Below are positions 8,558 through 17,243 of a stretch of 61,316 nucleotides of DNA, piece by piece; position 1 is the first letter of the stretch, and every line of letters starts with the position of its first letter. Origin of the DNA: an uncultured Acidobacteriota bacterium. Its GTDB lineage: Bacteria; Acidobacteriota; Terriglobia; Bryobacterales; Bryobacteraceae. The translations under genes were made by a program, and so were the position numbers. The notes under the pieces are model-generated. The model was not told the DNA's origin, did no database searches, and saw only the letters and a program-made list of their open reading frames with translations. The stretch spans positions 116,663-177,978 of the forward strand of contig CADECY010000003.1 in the NCBI GenBank assembly GCA_902825945.1. The letters are read 5' to 3'.

Positions 8558-9409
8558 ATGACTTCGCTGTCACGCATCTCGACCGCCGCGCTGTGCGCGG
8601 CCATGATCCTCTCCGTTTCCTGTTCCGATTCCGGCGCGCCCGCGCCTCCCAAGACGGGCACGCCCGCCTACTACTGGCAAACCGCCAACGATAACTACGC
8701 GAAGGGCGACTACTCGAAGGCGATCGATTGGCTCGACAAGATCACCAAGGCGAACTCGAACGAGTTCACCGCCAAGGCGTGGGCGATGCGCACGATCCTC
8801 ACCACGGGGCTCATCGGCGGATATCGGGAACTCGCCGAGAACTACGAGTATGGTTCGAAGACCAACAAGGGCAATCCCACGCCGTTCATCAAGAAGGTGA
8901 ACGACTATCGCGGGTTCGCCTCCCGTTCGGTGATGCAGTTCGCCGAGAACTACACCGAGTATCTGAAGAGCAATCCGCCGGCTGAGATTCCGCTCGATTT
9001 CGCCTGGCCCGCCAGCGGCACCATCGGCAAGCCGGCTCAGTTGAACAAGGTCGCCGAGGGACTGATCCCAGCGGATGCCGAGGGCTCGTCGCTGACGACG
9101 GCCATGCTGAACCGCGGAGTGATCAAGAGCCTGTGCACCGCTGCCGGTGCCAAGGAGGACACAGGCAAGGCGAAGGAGGTTCTGCAATCGGGCAAAGCTC
9201 CGCGCCCGGCGTTCGAAACGCTGATCGCCTCGACGCTGCTCGACGGAGCCCGCATGCACACTCCCCGGCTTGGCGGACGCGCGACGATTCGCGAGTTCCT
9301 CGCCAAGCAGGGATTGAAGGCGCTCGAAAGCGCGGGCGAACTCGACAAGGACGGCAAGGCTCTGAAGTCGAATCTCGAGAAAGAGGTCAAGGAAGCCCAG
9401 CAGAAGTAG
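8558..9409 (+). CDS. Putative lipoprotein of unknown function
   Basis: A 283-residue exported protein not assigned to a named family. The N-terminus is a lipoprotein signal with a lipobox at LSVSC, followed by a Ser/Pro-rich linker (DSGAPAPPKTGTP). Residues after it, YYWQTANDNYAKGDYSKAI and then WLDKITK, look like a TPR-type helical repeat. The C-terminus is Lys/Glu-rich helix ending in EEVKEAQQK-like sequence. In-frame ATGs lie at 8546 and 8558; 8558 gives the cleaner signal peptide. It may be a helical scaffold in the periplasm, but no function is claimed. Its stop codon lies inside the long hairpin at 9403-9441. Confidence 0.75.
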   Translation: MTSLSRISTAALCAAMILSVSCSDSGAPAPPKTGTPAYYWQTANDNYAKGDYSKAIDWLDKITKANSNEFTAKAWAMRTILTTGLIGGYRELAENYEYGSKTNKGNPTPFIKKVNDYRGFASRSVMQFAENYTEYLKSNPPAEIPLDFAWPASGTIGKPAQLNKVAEGLIPADAEGSSLTTAMLNRGVIKSLCTAAGAKEDTGKAKEVLQSGKAPRPAFETLIASTLLDGARMHTPRLGGRATIREFLAKQGLKALESAGELDKDGKALKSNLEKEVKEAQQK

Positions 9410-9441
9410 CGCGCGGGCCGGGCGGGTCCGCGCGCTACTTC
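9403..9441. terminator. Perfect 14-bp stem-loop between convergent genes
   Basis: Two perfectly complementary 14-base arms at 9403-9416 and 9428-9441 (first arm GAAGTAGCGCGCGG) enclose an 11-base loop. The lipoprotein stop codon is in the first arm. The gene on the other side runs towards it, so it probably terminates both, although no T-run follows. Confidence 0.65.
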
Positions 9442-9460
9442 GATCGTGTGGCGGCCCGGC

Positions 9461-9619
9461 CTAGCGCTTGCGCTGGCCTTTGGCGACCTGTTTGACCTTC
9501 TTCTTGTTCGATCCGCGAGCCACGGTGGCGGCGCGCTTGGCCTTCGGCGGCGCGGCCTTGCGCTTGGCGCGCTTGACCTTTTTGCGTTCTTCTTTGTCGG
9601 TGATGTTTTTGGTGTTCAT
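9461..9619 (-). CDS. 52-residue Lys/Arg-rich protein coupled to pcrA
   Basis: A small gene encoding 52 residues that begin MNTKNITDKEERKKVKRAKR and end KVKQVAKGQRKR. About 40 percent of residues are Lys or Arg, there is no Cys, and an Ala/Pro-rich hinge sits in the middle. The protein is strongly basic and probably binds nucleic acid, ribosomes or both; this is inferred from charge only. Its ATG overlaps the TAA stop of the helicase gene by one base (TAATG), so it is translationally coupled to pcrA. I do not recognise a named family. The antisense frames over the same bases give hydrophobic nonsense and are rejected. Confidence 0.7.
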   Translation of the reverse strand: MNTKNITDKEERKKVKRAKRKAAPPKAKRAATVARGSNKKKVKQVAKGQRKR

Positions 9620-12063
9620 TATTCGGTCTGAATTCCTGCGTACTTCGCGATGATCTTCTTCATTCCGTGCCCTGGGAACATGATGGTGAGCTTGGCTTCG
9701 TCTCCGTCGCCTTCCTTGCGGACCACGGTACCGCGCCCGTACTTCGGATGATGCACGGTAGAACCCTCCCGGGTTCCCTTCACCTTGGGCTTTCCGAAGC
9801 CTCCCGCCGCCGGCGCGGAACCGGGCGATGACACCGGGGGCCGGATCGGAACCGGCTGCGCGGGCCCGGATGGCCTCGCCGCCGGTGCCGGTGGTGGCGC
9901 CGGTTTTCTGGCTTCGAACCCCTTGGCGGGGATTCCGCGGTCGCGGAAAAACCCGGAGATGTTCTCTACGGAATTATAAGCCTTTCCGGGGTACGGCGTC
10001 TTGCTCGAGCGGATCTGGCTCTCGGTCTGCCGCACGCTTTGGCGCACGTAGCTGCGCTCGGCGAACAGATCCACCTCGTCGCCGGTAGTGAAAAGTTCGT
10101 CGTCTCCCTGGCGCAAATCCTTCATTCCCTGGAAGTCGCACAGCTCTTTCGGGATCTCGGAAATGAAGCGCGACTTGATGGACGGCTCCGACGGTCCACC
10201 GCCGTAGCGGCGGCGCGACATCGCGTTCGACACGATCAGTTCATTCTCAGCGCGGGTCATGCCGACGTAGCAAAGCCGTCGCTCTTCCTCCATCCCAGTC
10301 GGGCTGTCGATCGACCGGGAATGGGGAAACAGCCCCTCTTCCAGTCCCGCCAGAAATACGAGCGGAAACTCGAGACCCTTGGCGTTGTGAACGGTCAGCA
10401 TCGAAACCTGCGACGATTCGTCCACGCCATCGGCATCGGAGACGAGAGCCGCGTGATCCAGAAACTCCGCGATGCCCTCGCCGCGCTCGGCCGATTCGGC
10501 GGCGGCGTTGAGCAGTTCGTTCAGGTTTTCGAGACGCGCCTCCGACGACGGATCGCGATCCTCCTGGATCATCTTGCGGTATCCGGTCCGTTGGAGAATC
10601 TCGTCGAGCAGCGCATGCACCGGCGTCGCCGGTACCTTCGCCTGTAGTTCTTCGATCAGGTGGCGGAACAGCCGGAGCGCCACTTCGGCGCGGCCCGGCA
10701 GCAGATGATGCTCGAGCATTTCCGCGATCGCGCGCCAGAGCGTCACACCGTGCTCACGCGCGTATTGGTCGACTTGCCCAACCGTGGTCTGTCCGATTCC
10801 ACGGGCGGGAGTGTTGATCACGCGCAGCAGGCTCACGGCGTCGGTGGGCGCGACGATCAGCTTCAGGTAGGCGAGCGTATCCTTGATCTCGGCCCGCTGG
10901 TAAAAGCTCAGCCCGCCCACGATCTTGTACTGGCGCCGGTAGCGGCGAAGCGCCTCTTCGATCGGGCGGGACTGCGCGTTGGTGCGGTACAGGATCGCGA
11001 CGCGCCATTTCGGATTCACCCGCAGGCGCTTCTCGATCGTATCGGCGATGAACAGCGCCTCGGCCTCGGCGTCCGGCGCCTGGTAGACGGTTACCTTCGG
11101 GCCCGCTCCGGAATCGGTCCAAAGCCACTTGCCCTTGCGCTCTTTGTTGTTGGCGATGACCGCGCTCGCCGCTTCGAGGATGTTCTTGGTCGAACGGTAG
11201 TTCTGCTCGAGCCGGATCACCTTCGCGTTGGGAAAGTCCTTCTCGAAGTCGAGGATGTTGCGGATGTCGGCTCCGCGCCAACTGTAGATCGACTGATCCT
11301 CGTCACCGACCACGCAGACGTTCTTGTGCCCCACGCTCAGCAGCCGAACCAGATCGTACTGCGACCGGTTGGTGTCCTGGTATTCGTCGATCATCAGGAA
11401 TTGCAGGCGGCGATTCCACGACTCGCGTGTCGCGTCATGATGACGCAACAGCCGGACTGATTCGAGCAGCAGGTCGTCGAAGTCGAGGGCGTTCGCCCTG
11501 ATCAGCGCTTCGTTGTACTGTTCGTAAAGCGCCGCCAAGTGCTTTGCCTTCGGGTCGAGTGAATTGGCCGCGATCTCGGCCGGACCCTCGCGGCGGTTCT
11601 TCGCGGCCGAGATCGTTGACAAAACGCTACGAACCGGTATCGCTTTGTCATCGATCTCGTGCTGTTTATAAAGTGATTTTAATAATGCCAGTTGGTCATC
11701 GTCGTCATAGATGAGGAACTGCCTAGTGAAGTTCGGGCGGAAGTCGGCCAGTGGAGATCCGTCCTGCCGGAGCAGCCGCACACAGAACGAGTGGAAGGTG
11801 AACAGGCGTGGGCCCCGGCCGGGCGGCAGGTCCGACTCGAGCATTTTCCCGACCCGAGCGCGCATTTCACCCGCTGCCTTGTTGGTGAACGTGACCGCCA
11901 GGATGCTCTCCGGAACCACGCGGTGGTTGCGGATCAGATTGATAATCCGATGGGTTACGACACGCGTCTTGCCGCTGCCCGCGCCCGCGAGAATCAGCAA
12001 TGGACCTTCGGTATGGAGGACGGCCTCCTGCTGAGGCGGATTGAGACCGGAGAGAAGATCCAT
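9619..12063 (-). CDS. pcrA: UvrD/PcrA-type ATP-dependent DNA helicase
   Basis: An 814-residue superfamily 1A 3'-5' helicase for nucleotide excision repair and displacement of RecA or stalled polymerases. Motifs run in order: Q motif LNPPQQEAVL, Walker A AGAGSGKTRVV, motif Ia TFTNKAAGEM, motif II DEYQDTNRSQY, motif III GDEDQSIYSWRGAD, motif IV YRTNAQSR, motif V VSMLTVHNAKGLEFP, motif VI YVGMTRAENEL. The C-terminus has the PcrA-type domain VHHPKYGRGTVV followed by FPGHGMKKIIAKYAGIQ, so PcrA is preferred over Rep. I chose ATG at 12063, which gives the canonical MDLLSGLNP start; the frame is open 54 codons further up without family similarity. A Pro/Ala linker near residues 710-740 separates core and tail. 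It is coupled to the downstream basic protein. Confidence 0.95.
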   Translation of the reverse strand: MDLLSGLNPPQQEAVLHTEGPLLILAGAGSGKTRVVTHRIINLIRNHRVVPESILAVTFTNKAAGEMRARVGKMLESDLPPGRGPRLFTFHSFCVRLLRQDGSPLADFRPNFTRQFLIYDDDDQLALLKSLYKQHEIDDKAIPVRSVLSTISAAKNRREGPAEIAANSLDPKAKHLAALYEQYNEALIRANALDFDDLLLESVRLLRHHDATRESWNRRLQFLMIDEYQDTNRSQYDLVRLLSVGHKNVCVVGDEDQSIYSWRGADIRNILDFEKDFPNAKVIRLEQNYRSTKNILEAASAVIANNKERKGKWLWTDSGAGPKVTVYQAPDAEAEALFIADTIEKRLRVNPKWRVAILYRTNAQSRPIEEALRRYRRQYKIVGGLSFYQRAEIKDTLAYLKLIVAPTDAVSLLRVINTPARGIGQTTVGQVDQYAREHGVTLWRAIAEMLEHHLLPGRAEVALRLFRHLIEELQAKVPATPVHALLDEILQRTGYRKMIQEDRDPSSEARLENLNELLNAAAESAERGEGIAEFLDHAALVSDADGVDESSQVSMLTVHNAKGLEFPLVFLAGLEEGLFPHSRSIDSPTGMEEERRLCYVGMTRAENELIVSNAMSRRRYGGGPSEPSIKSRFISEIPKELCDFQGMKDLRQGDDELFTTGDEVDLFAERSYVRQSVRQTESQIRSSKTPYPGKAYNSVENISGFFRDRGIPAKGFEARKPAPPPAPAARPSGPAQPVPIRPPVSSPGSAPAAGGFGKPKVKGTREGSTVHHPKYGRGTVVRKEGDGDEAKLTIMFPGHGMKKIIAKYAGIQTE

Positions 12064-12174
12064 GCGCGCGGGAAACTCTCTCAATCTTATCAGGAAGGGG
12101 GCCATTCCGGCGCCCCGGTACCGATTCCCCCCTAAGTGGCCGAGCACAGCCCCCAACGGAGCAGCCGCCGTGTC

Positions 12175-12204
12175 TTGATGGAAAAGTACTAGACGTACTA
12201 AGCT
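12175..12204 (+). promoter_or_regulatory. Promoter TTGATG-18-TAAGCT, leaderless type
   Basis: TTGATG at 12175 and TAAGCT at 12199 are 18 bases apart. The -10 box ends 6 bases before the ATG at 12211, with no Shine-Dalgarno. The spacer contains AGTAC and GTACT as an inverted repeat around TAGAC, a possible operator. Confidence 0.5.
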
Positions 12205-12210
12205 ATTCGC

Positions 12211-12486
12211 ATGAACGTACAACAAGGGCTCCTGTCGGCGGATTCTCCCAGGTGGGGAGAAGAGCTAGACAGGCTCTACAAGCAAAGAGATTTGGTGTCC
12301 AATCTGATCGACTCTCTGGAGCGCTACCACGCTTTGGTGGAACACACCTCGGAGTGGCGCATGGGGGATTCCGGAAGGATAGAAAAAAAACCATGCCTGC
12401 CGTCCTATGGGGATTTGACCCGGCCGCTGATACCGGGTGGAGCCAGCGCCGTCTCCGCGGTCCTGCGGAACCGGCGAGCGGGATAG
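12211..12486 (+). CDS. Hypothetical 91-residue protein
   Basis: A 91-residue protein of no family I recognise. The first half (WGEELDRLYKQRDLVSNLI and DSLERYHALVEHTSEW) reads as one amphipathic helix, possibly a coiled coil; the second half is Pro/Gly/Arg-rich and probably disordered. Codon use is less GC-biased than in neighbours (AGA, ATA, CTA and GTA occur), which fits either transfer or a poorly conserved gene. A promoter with good spacing sits directly upstream and supports it as real. It ends 10 bases before the stop of the convergent TonB-receptor gene, where a short GGTAG/CTACC palindrome lies. It could still be a chance open frame. Confidence 0.5.
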   Translation: MNVQQGLLSADSPRWGEELDRLYKQRDLVSNLIDSLERYHALVEHTSEWRMGDSGRIEKKPCLPSYGDLTRPLIPGGASAVSAVLRNRRAG

Positions 12487-12495
12487 CGGTAGGGC

Positions 12496-15400
12496 CTACC
12501 AGACCAGACGCAACGCCAGTTGCGTCCGCCGGGCAATGTTGGCTTGCCCGGTGATGCGGCCGAAGCTGCCGTTGGTGGGTCCGAGCACGGGGCCGTTGAA
12601 CGTTGGCGAGTTGAAGAAGTTGAAGAACTCGCCTCGAAGCTGCGCTGTCAGTTTCTCTTTGATGACGAAGTTTTTCAGCATCGAGAAGTCGACGTTGTTG
12701 ACACCGTCGGCGCGGAGATTGGCGAAGCGAGTGGGGAACGTGCGGACATTGAAGTCCAGTTGCTGAGCTGCGATCGTGTTGAACCGCGACGTATCGAAGG
12801 TACGGTCGGGGTTCGACGGGTTCCAGTTCAAGTCGCCGCCGAGGTAGATCACGTTCCCCCAGTCCACGGGGCCGCCTGGCTGGGCCGTGTAAATGACGTT
12901 GGTCACCCAGCCGCCGATGATGTGGTTCACCGCCGGATGGGCGCTCGCGGCGAATTTGCGGCCGCGGCCGAAGGGCAGGTCGTAGCTGGCGGAAACCACC
13001 AGCCGCTGCGGACGGTCATCCGCGGCGATTCGCTTTTCGAGGAAGTCCTGGAACGGGTTCAGGTGGCTGCGCCACTCGATCAGCTTCGACTTTTGGTAGT
13101 TGGCGAGCAGCGAAAGGCCGCCTGAAAACCGCTTCTCGAAGCGCACCGCGAACATGTGGAACGTCGAGGAGCCTCGGTTGACGGTGTCTTCCTGCACGCC
13201 GGTGAATTGAGGGAATTGGCGAAGGAGTTGCTGGCGTTGCACGACGCCGCCGTTCAAGCCGGTGCGCGGGATCAAACCCGCGAAGGGATTCGTCACGTTC
13301 GAGGTGGCGCGATTGATCGCTGCCTGATCGCGGCTGCCGGAGGTGCTCAGATATTGCCCAGGCAGGAAGTTTCGTTCGCGATCGACGCCGAGGTGAACCG
13401 ACCGGTTGGCGATGTAGCCCAACTCGAGCATCGAGCTGTTGGAAAGCTGATGCTGCACGCTGAAGTTCCAGCGCACCGAGTAGGGGTTCAGCAACTTCGG
13501 CGAGAAGAACCGCGCCTGGCGTCCGAGGAACGTGCTGAGGCCGAGGCTCGATCCCGGCGGCTGGTCGAAGCCGTTGGGGAAGGGATTAGCGAAGGTCGCG
13601 GCGGGCGTCAGGAAGCCGTCGAGCGTCGGCACCAGCAGCGTTTCCTGGCTGAATCCCGGCTGCTGGGGCGAGGGCACCCCGTAACTCGACAGAAAGACGC
13701 CGGCTCCCCCCCGAAGCACGGTCTTGCCGCCGAGCATGCCCGGGGTCCAGGCGAACCCGAAGCGCGGGCTGAAGTAAACCGGCTCGGTGTCGAAGACCTT
13801 GCGGCGGTTGGAATCGGCGAACAAGAGTCCACCGGGCGTGCGGAATTGACCTGCCGCGATCTCGGGAATCGGAGCGCGATCGTAGGCGGCCGAGGCGCGA
13901 GCCTGAATCGGGTTGGCCGTGTTGAAGTCGAACCCGTTGGTGACGCGGTTCCAGCGCTCGGTGGGCGGAACGTCCCGCTCCAGCCGGATGCCGAGGTTGA
14001 GCGTCAGGTCGCGGCGCGCGCGCCAGTCGTCCTGTAGGAAGAACGCCCAGTACGGTGCGTCGACAGTGCGGTGAGCGTTGAGGTCGAACTGGCCACCAGT
14101 CGGCAGGCCCAGCAGCAACGCGGCCAAATCCTGGCCGATTGGTGCCGGGGCGGCGCTGTCGAGCGGACCACGCGTCCATTCTGTTCCGAACACGTAGCGT
14201 CCGGCCGAGTCGAGGAAGTTGTAGCCGCTTTCACGGGAAAAACGCAGGTCGGCGCCGAACTTGAGCGAATGCTGACCGGCGATCTTGGTCACCGAGGCGA
14301 ACCACTGGAAGATGTCGTAGACGTCTTCCTGCGCGGCCTCGGTTCCGACGCCTGCATAGGCGCCTACTTGGATGCGCGGAAGGGTGGACTGGCGGGCCGC
14401 CGTAGCGATGTACGCGGGAAGGCCGAGTTGTCCAAGGTTGAAGTCCGGGTAGAGGTTGACGTTGCCTTCGACGAAGCGAGTCCAGTTGAGGCGGTTGTTG
14501 ACGACAACCGTCGGGCTCACCGTATACACGTCGTCGAGGGTCATTCCCCAGTTCTCGCGCTTGAACCTGCGTCCACCGGCCGGGTTGTCGCCGACGGCGT
14601 ATCCGAGCGCGTTGATACCGGCGCCGGCCCGCTCATTATTCCGAGTGGAGAAGAACAGCTTGTGCCGGTCGGAGATGTTGATGTCCATCCGGCCCAGAAC
14701 GTTGTGGAAGGCATTGCGTTCACCTGCTTGGCCGATGAACAGATTGTCCTGTCCGTTCGCGCGGCCTTCGATGTTGGGCGCCGGATAATACTGCATGTAG
14801 TTCCGCGCGATCGGGCTGATGCGCGAGGCCGGAATGATGTTGTTCGGGAACGGGTTGCGCCGCACTCGATCGCCCTCACGGACGCCCGTCGCCGGATCGA
14901 AAATCTGATAAATCGAACCTGCGGGGAGCAGGGCGGAGAAGTCCCCGTTGCGCTGAGCGGCCGAGGGAACACTGGTGCGATCGGGCCGCGGCAGCGCGTC
15001 TCGGATCTTTTCGAAGCCCCAGAAGAAGAACAGCTTGTTGCGGCCGTCCACGACCTTGGGAATCCAGATCGGACCACCGATGGTCGCTCCGTACTGATTG
15101 AATCGCACGAGCGGGCGCGGTTGGTTGGTGGCGTTGTTGAAGAATTGGTTCGCCGCCAGGTTCGAGATTTGGTTGAACTCGTACGCGGTGCCGTGAAGCT
15201 GGTTGGTGCCCGACTTCATCACGACGTTGACCGTTCCGCCCGAGGTGTGCCCGTAGGCGGCATCGATATTGAACGTCTCCGCCTTCACCTCCTGCACGGC
15301 ATCGACCGGCGGGTTGTATGCGACCCGGCTGTTGCGCGTCGTATTCGGCGCGCCGTCGATTAGAAGTTCGTTGGTCTGCGCAACGGCCCCACCCATCGAA

Positions 15401-15930
15401 AATCCCGACGGGCCGGCGTTGTCGAACGGGCGGTAAAATCGAGGATCGCTGGCCGGAATCACGCCAAAGGCGAGTTGCGCGAGAACCAGCGGAGTCCGCC
15501 CGTTCATCGGCATCTTTTCGATGGTCGCGGTGTCGATCACTTGTCCGGACGAAGCGGTGGCTGTCTGCAGAAGCGGAGTCTCGGCGCTGATAGTCACCGT
15601 TTCTGTCACTTGGCCCACTTCGAGCGCGACGTCGAGCGGGATGCGCTGATTGGTGGAGACGCGGATGCCTTCGCGCGCGAACTGCTTGAATCCCTGCGCG
15701 GTCGCTGTAATGACGTAGTCGCCGGGAGGCAGGAACGGCAACGTGTACTGGCCGTCTTCACCCGACACCGTTTGGAACACCGCGCCGGTTTGCGTCTGTT
15801 TGGCTTCTAGCTTGGCGCCGGCCACCGCCGCGCCTTGGCCGTCGGCGACCAATCCGCTAATGGTGGACCGGAATTCCTGGGCGGGAAGAAGCAAGGCCAG
15901 CAGGGCCGAGGCCGCGAGGGAACGAAACAT
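12496..15930 (-). CDS. TonB-dependent receptor, Oar-like, with carboxypeptidase-regulatory domain
   Basis: A 1144-residue outer-membrane receptor. Order of parts: signal peptide (MFRSLAASALLALLLPAQ); carboxypeptidase-regulatory-like beta-sandwich at about 20-105 (STISGLVADGQGAAVAGAKL, DGQYTLPFLPPGDYVITA); plug domain at about 110-240 with the usual MPMNGRTPLVLAQL and LLIDGAPNTTRNSR segments; then a long beta-barrel ending in the aromatic C-terminus ALRLVW needed for BAM insertion. Oar-like receptors of this size are abundant in Acidobacteria and are thought to import polymer breakdown products with TonB energy. AGGTT-type Shine-Dalgarno (GGGAGG) precedes the ATG. The gene lies 176 bases downstream of a BNR/sialidase-family gene on the same strand, suggesting joint use of one substrate, which is unknown. 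Confidence 0.93.
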   Translation of the reverse strand: MFRSLAASALLALLLPAQEFRSTISGLVADGQGAAVAGAKLEAKQTQTGAVFQTVSGEDGQYTLPFLPPGDYVITATAQGFKQFAREGIRVSTNQRIPLDVALEVGQVTETVTISAETPLLQTATASSGQVIDTATIEKMPMNGRTPLVLAQLAFGVIPASDPRFYRPFDNAGPSGFSMGGAVAQTNELLIDGAPNTTRNSRVAYNPPVDAVQEVKAETFNIDAAYGHTSGGTVNVVMKSGTNQLHGTAYEFNQISNLAANQFFNNATNQPRPLVRFNQYGATIGGPIWIPKVVDGRNKLFFFWGFEKIRDALPRPDRTSVPSAAQRNGDFSALLPAGSIYQIFDPATGVREGDRVRRNPFPNNIIPASRISPIARNYMQYYPAPNIEGRANGQDNLFIGQAGERNAFHNVLGRMDINISDRHKLFFSTRNNERAGAGINALGYAVGDNPAGGRRFKRENWGMTLDDVYTVSPTVVVNNRLNWTRFVEGNVNLYPDFNLGQLGLPAYIATAARQSTLPRIQVGAYAGVGTEAAQEDVYDIFQWFASVTKIAGQHSLKFGADLRFSRESGYNFLDSAGRYVFGTEWTRGPLDSAAPAPIGQDLAALLLGLPTGGQFDLNAHRTVDAPYWAFFLQDDWRARRDLTLNLGIRLERDVPPTERWNRVTNGFDFNTANPIQARASAAYDRAPIPEIAAGQFRTPGGLLFADSNRRKVFDTEPVYFSPRFGFAWTPGMLGGKTVLRGGAGVFLSSYGVPSPQQPGFSQETLLVPTLDGFLTPAATFANPFPNGFDQPPGSSLGLSTFLGRQARFFSPKLLNPYSVRWNFSVQHQLSNSSMLELGYIANRSVHLGVDRERNFLPGQYLSTSGSRDQAAINRATSNVTNPFAGLIPRTGLNGGVVQRQQLLRQFPQFTGVQEDTVNRGSSTFHMFAVRFEKRFSGGLSLLANYQKSKLIEWRSHLNPFQDFLEKRIAADDRPQRLVVSASYDLPFGRGRKFAASAHPAVNHIIGGWVTNVIYTAQPGGPVDWGNVIYLGGDLNWNPSNPDRTFDTSRFNTIAAQQLDFNVRTFPTRFANLRADGVNNVDFSMLKNFVIKEKLTAQLRGEFFNFFNSPTFNGPVLGPTNGSFGRITGQANIARRTQLALRLVW

Positions 15931-15941
15931 GGAACCTCCCA

Positions 15942-15982
15942 GAGATTTGTTGAGTGCGAAATCTCAATGTCTCGCTAGTATA
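15942..15982 (-). promoter_or_regulatory. -10 box and leader hairpin of the TonB receptor gene
   Basis: On the minus strand TATACT (15982-15977) is a good -10 box without a clear -35. The leader that follows carries a perfect 7-bp inverted repeat, GAGATTT and AAATCTC (15965-15942), ending a few bases before the GGGAGG ribosome site. The hairpin may affect translation. Confidence 0.4.
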
Positions 15983-16106
15983 GCCCCGAGGAAGTTCCCT
16001 TGAGGTAAAATCACCGCTTTCGGCGGGAGATCCATTAGGTGGAATTTTCCTCTCTCACGCGAACTCGGCATGCCTTGATCGTTTGCGCATGCCAGATTCG
16101 GCGGCT

Positions 16107-17174
16107 TCACTTCACGAAGTCGCGCTCCAGCACCCGGACTCGCACATTGCCTTGCATCGTGGTGATCCACAATTCACCCGGCTTTCGTTCGTACAAGTAC
16201 GGATACGCGAGCGATTTGCCCATCTCGCGCACGATCACCACCGGCTCGGAAAGCGTCTTGCCATCGTCATCGGAAAACGCCATCGACAATTCACCGCGCT
16301 GTGCGAGTACGGGCTGCGCGTAGGCCTGCCCGCCTGGACGCCGGTCGAGCGTCTTGCCTTCGGGCTGCGCTCGATTCCAGAGAAGAATCAGCCGGCCGGA
16401 CTTCAGCCGCTTCACCAGAGCCGGCGCCGTCGAGGCGTCGATGCCGCTGGGTGCGAACGAGGTCCAACGTTGCCCGTCGTCGAACGATTCCGCCTGCCAG
16501 AACTTGTCGAAGGAGGTCCGGAGCAGCAGCCACACACGGCCGTCGCGAAGCTGTTCGACGGTGGGCTCGATCGACCCGTCGTGATGGCCGGAGCCGCCGA
16601 GGTCGATGATGTTCGACGGAGTCCAGGTCTTGCCGTGATCGGTGGATGAATACGTAAGGCTCCAATGCCGGGTGCGATCGGCGGAAAGATCCTGCGCGGT
16701 CACCACCACGCGGCCCGATTTCGTCTGAATGATATCGCGGACCGCGCCGCAGTAGCCGCGATGGATCGGCTGCACGTCGATCCACGTTTTCCCCTCGTCG
16801 ATTGAACGCGCTGTCCACACATCCGAGCGTGCATCGGGCGAGGCACGGCGTTCGGCTTCCAGCCAATTCCACTGGAATTCCGCCATGTTCATGAACACGG
16901 CGATCAGCGTGCCTTCGCGCGTGCGAATGAGCGCTCGTTCGTTCGAGATCTTGACGTTCTGGCCGGGGAACATGGGAGTCGCGGTCCATGTCTTTCCGCC
17001 GTCCTTGCTTTCGTGTGCCGAGACGCCTTCGATGGTCAGGATATGGCCGTTGGCCAGCGAAACGAACGGTCCCATCATGCTCGACGGCAACTGCTTGATC
17101 TTCGCGTGATGCCAGCGCGGTTCCTGCGCGGTGGCGGAGAGAGTCAGCAGAAATAGAGGCACGAGTGTTCGCAT
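16107..17174 (-). CDS. Secreted BNR/sialidase-family beta-propeller
   Basis: A 355-residue secreted six-bladed propeller. Signal peptide MRTLVPLFLLTLSATAQ is followed by repeated Asp-box turns: SKDGGKTW, SIDEGKTW, STDHGKTW, SFDDGQRW and SDDDGKT. The family includes exo-alpha-sialidases, but the FRIP/YRIP arginine motif of catalytic sialidases is not evident at the N-terminus, so it may be another glycosidase or a binding protein. A longer frame starts with a GTG at 17198; the ATG at 17174 gives the proper signal peptide. It precedes the TonB-receptor gene on the same strand and is divergent from lpdA. Confidence 0.82.
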   Translation of the reverse strand: MRTLVPLFLLTLSATAQEPRWHHAKIKQLPSSMMGPFVSLANGHILTIEGVSAHESKDGGKTWTATPMFPGQNVKISNERALIRTREGTLIAVFMNMAEFQWNWLEAERRASPDARSDVWTARSIDEGKTWIDVQPIHRGYCGAVRDIIQTKSGRVVVTAQDLSADRTRHWSLTYSSTDHGKTWTPSNIIDLGGSGHHDGSIEPTVEQLRDGRVWLLLRTSFDKFWQAESFDDGQRWTSFAPSGIDASTAPALVKRLKSGRLILLWNRAQPEGKTLDRRPGGQAYAQPVLAQRGELSMAFSDDDGKTLSEPVVIVREMGKSLAYPYLYERKPGELWITTMQGNVRVRVLERDFVK

Positions 17175-17229
17175 GAGGTTCGCTACTGAAGCTATCACGA
17201 ATCCGGAGGGTCGAAACGGACCCCTTTGC

Positions 17230-17235
17230 TACACT
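17230..17235 (+). promoter_or_regulatory. -10-like TACACT, possible leaderless promoter of lpdA
   Basis: TACACT ends 8 bases before the ATG of lpdA and no Shine-Dalgarno is present. No -35 box is convincing. Confidence 0.35.
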
Positions 17236-17243
17236 GAAATTGA

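Noticed and set aside
12488..12500. GGTAG/CTACC palindrome between convergent genes.
   Set aside because: The stem is five pairs with a three-base loop and no T-run, too weak to call a terminator.
13156..15363. Long plus-strand open frames across the first TonB-receptor gene.
   Set aside because: They are antisense shadows. The minus-strand frame holds every receptor motif and ends in the aromatic terminus.
16107..17174. Calling the first BNR protein a sialidase.
   Set aside because: Asp boxes are present, but the FRIP/YRIP arginine motif is not, so only family-level naming is justified.
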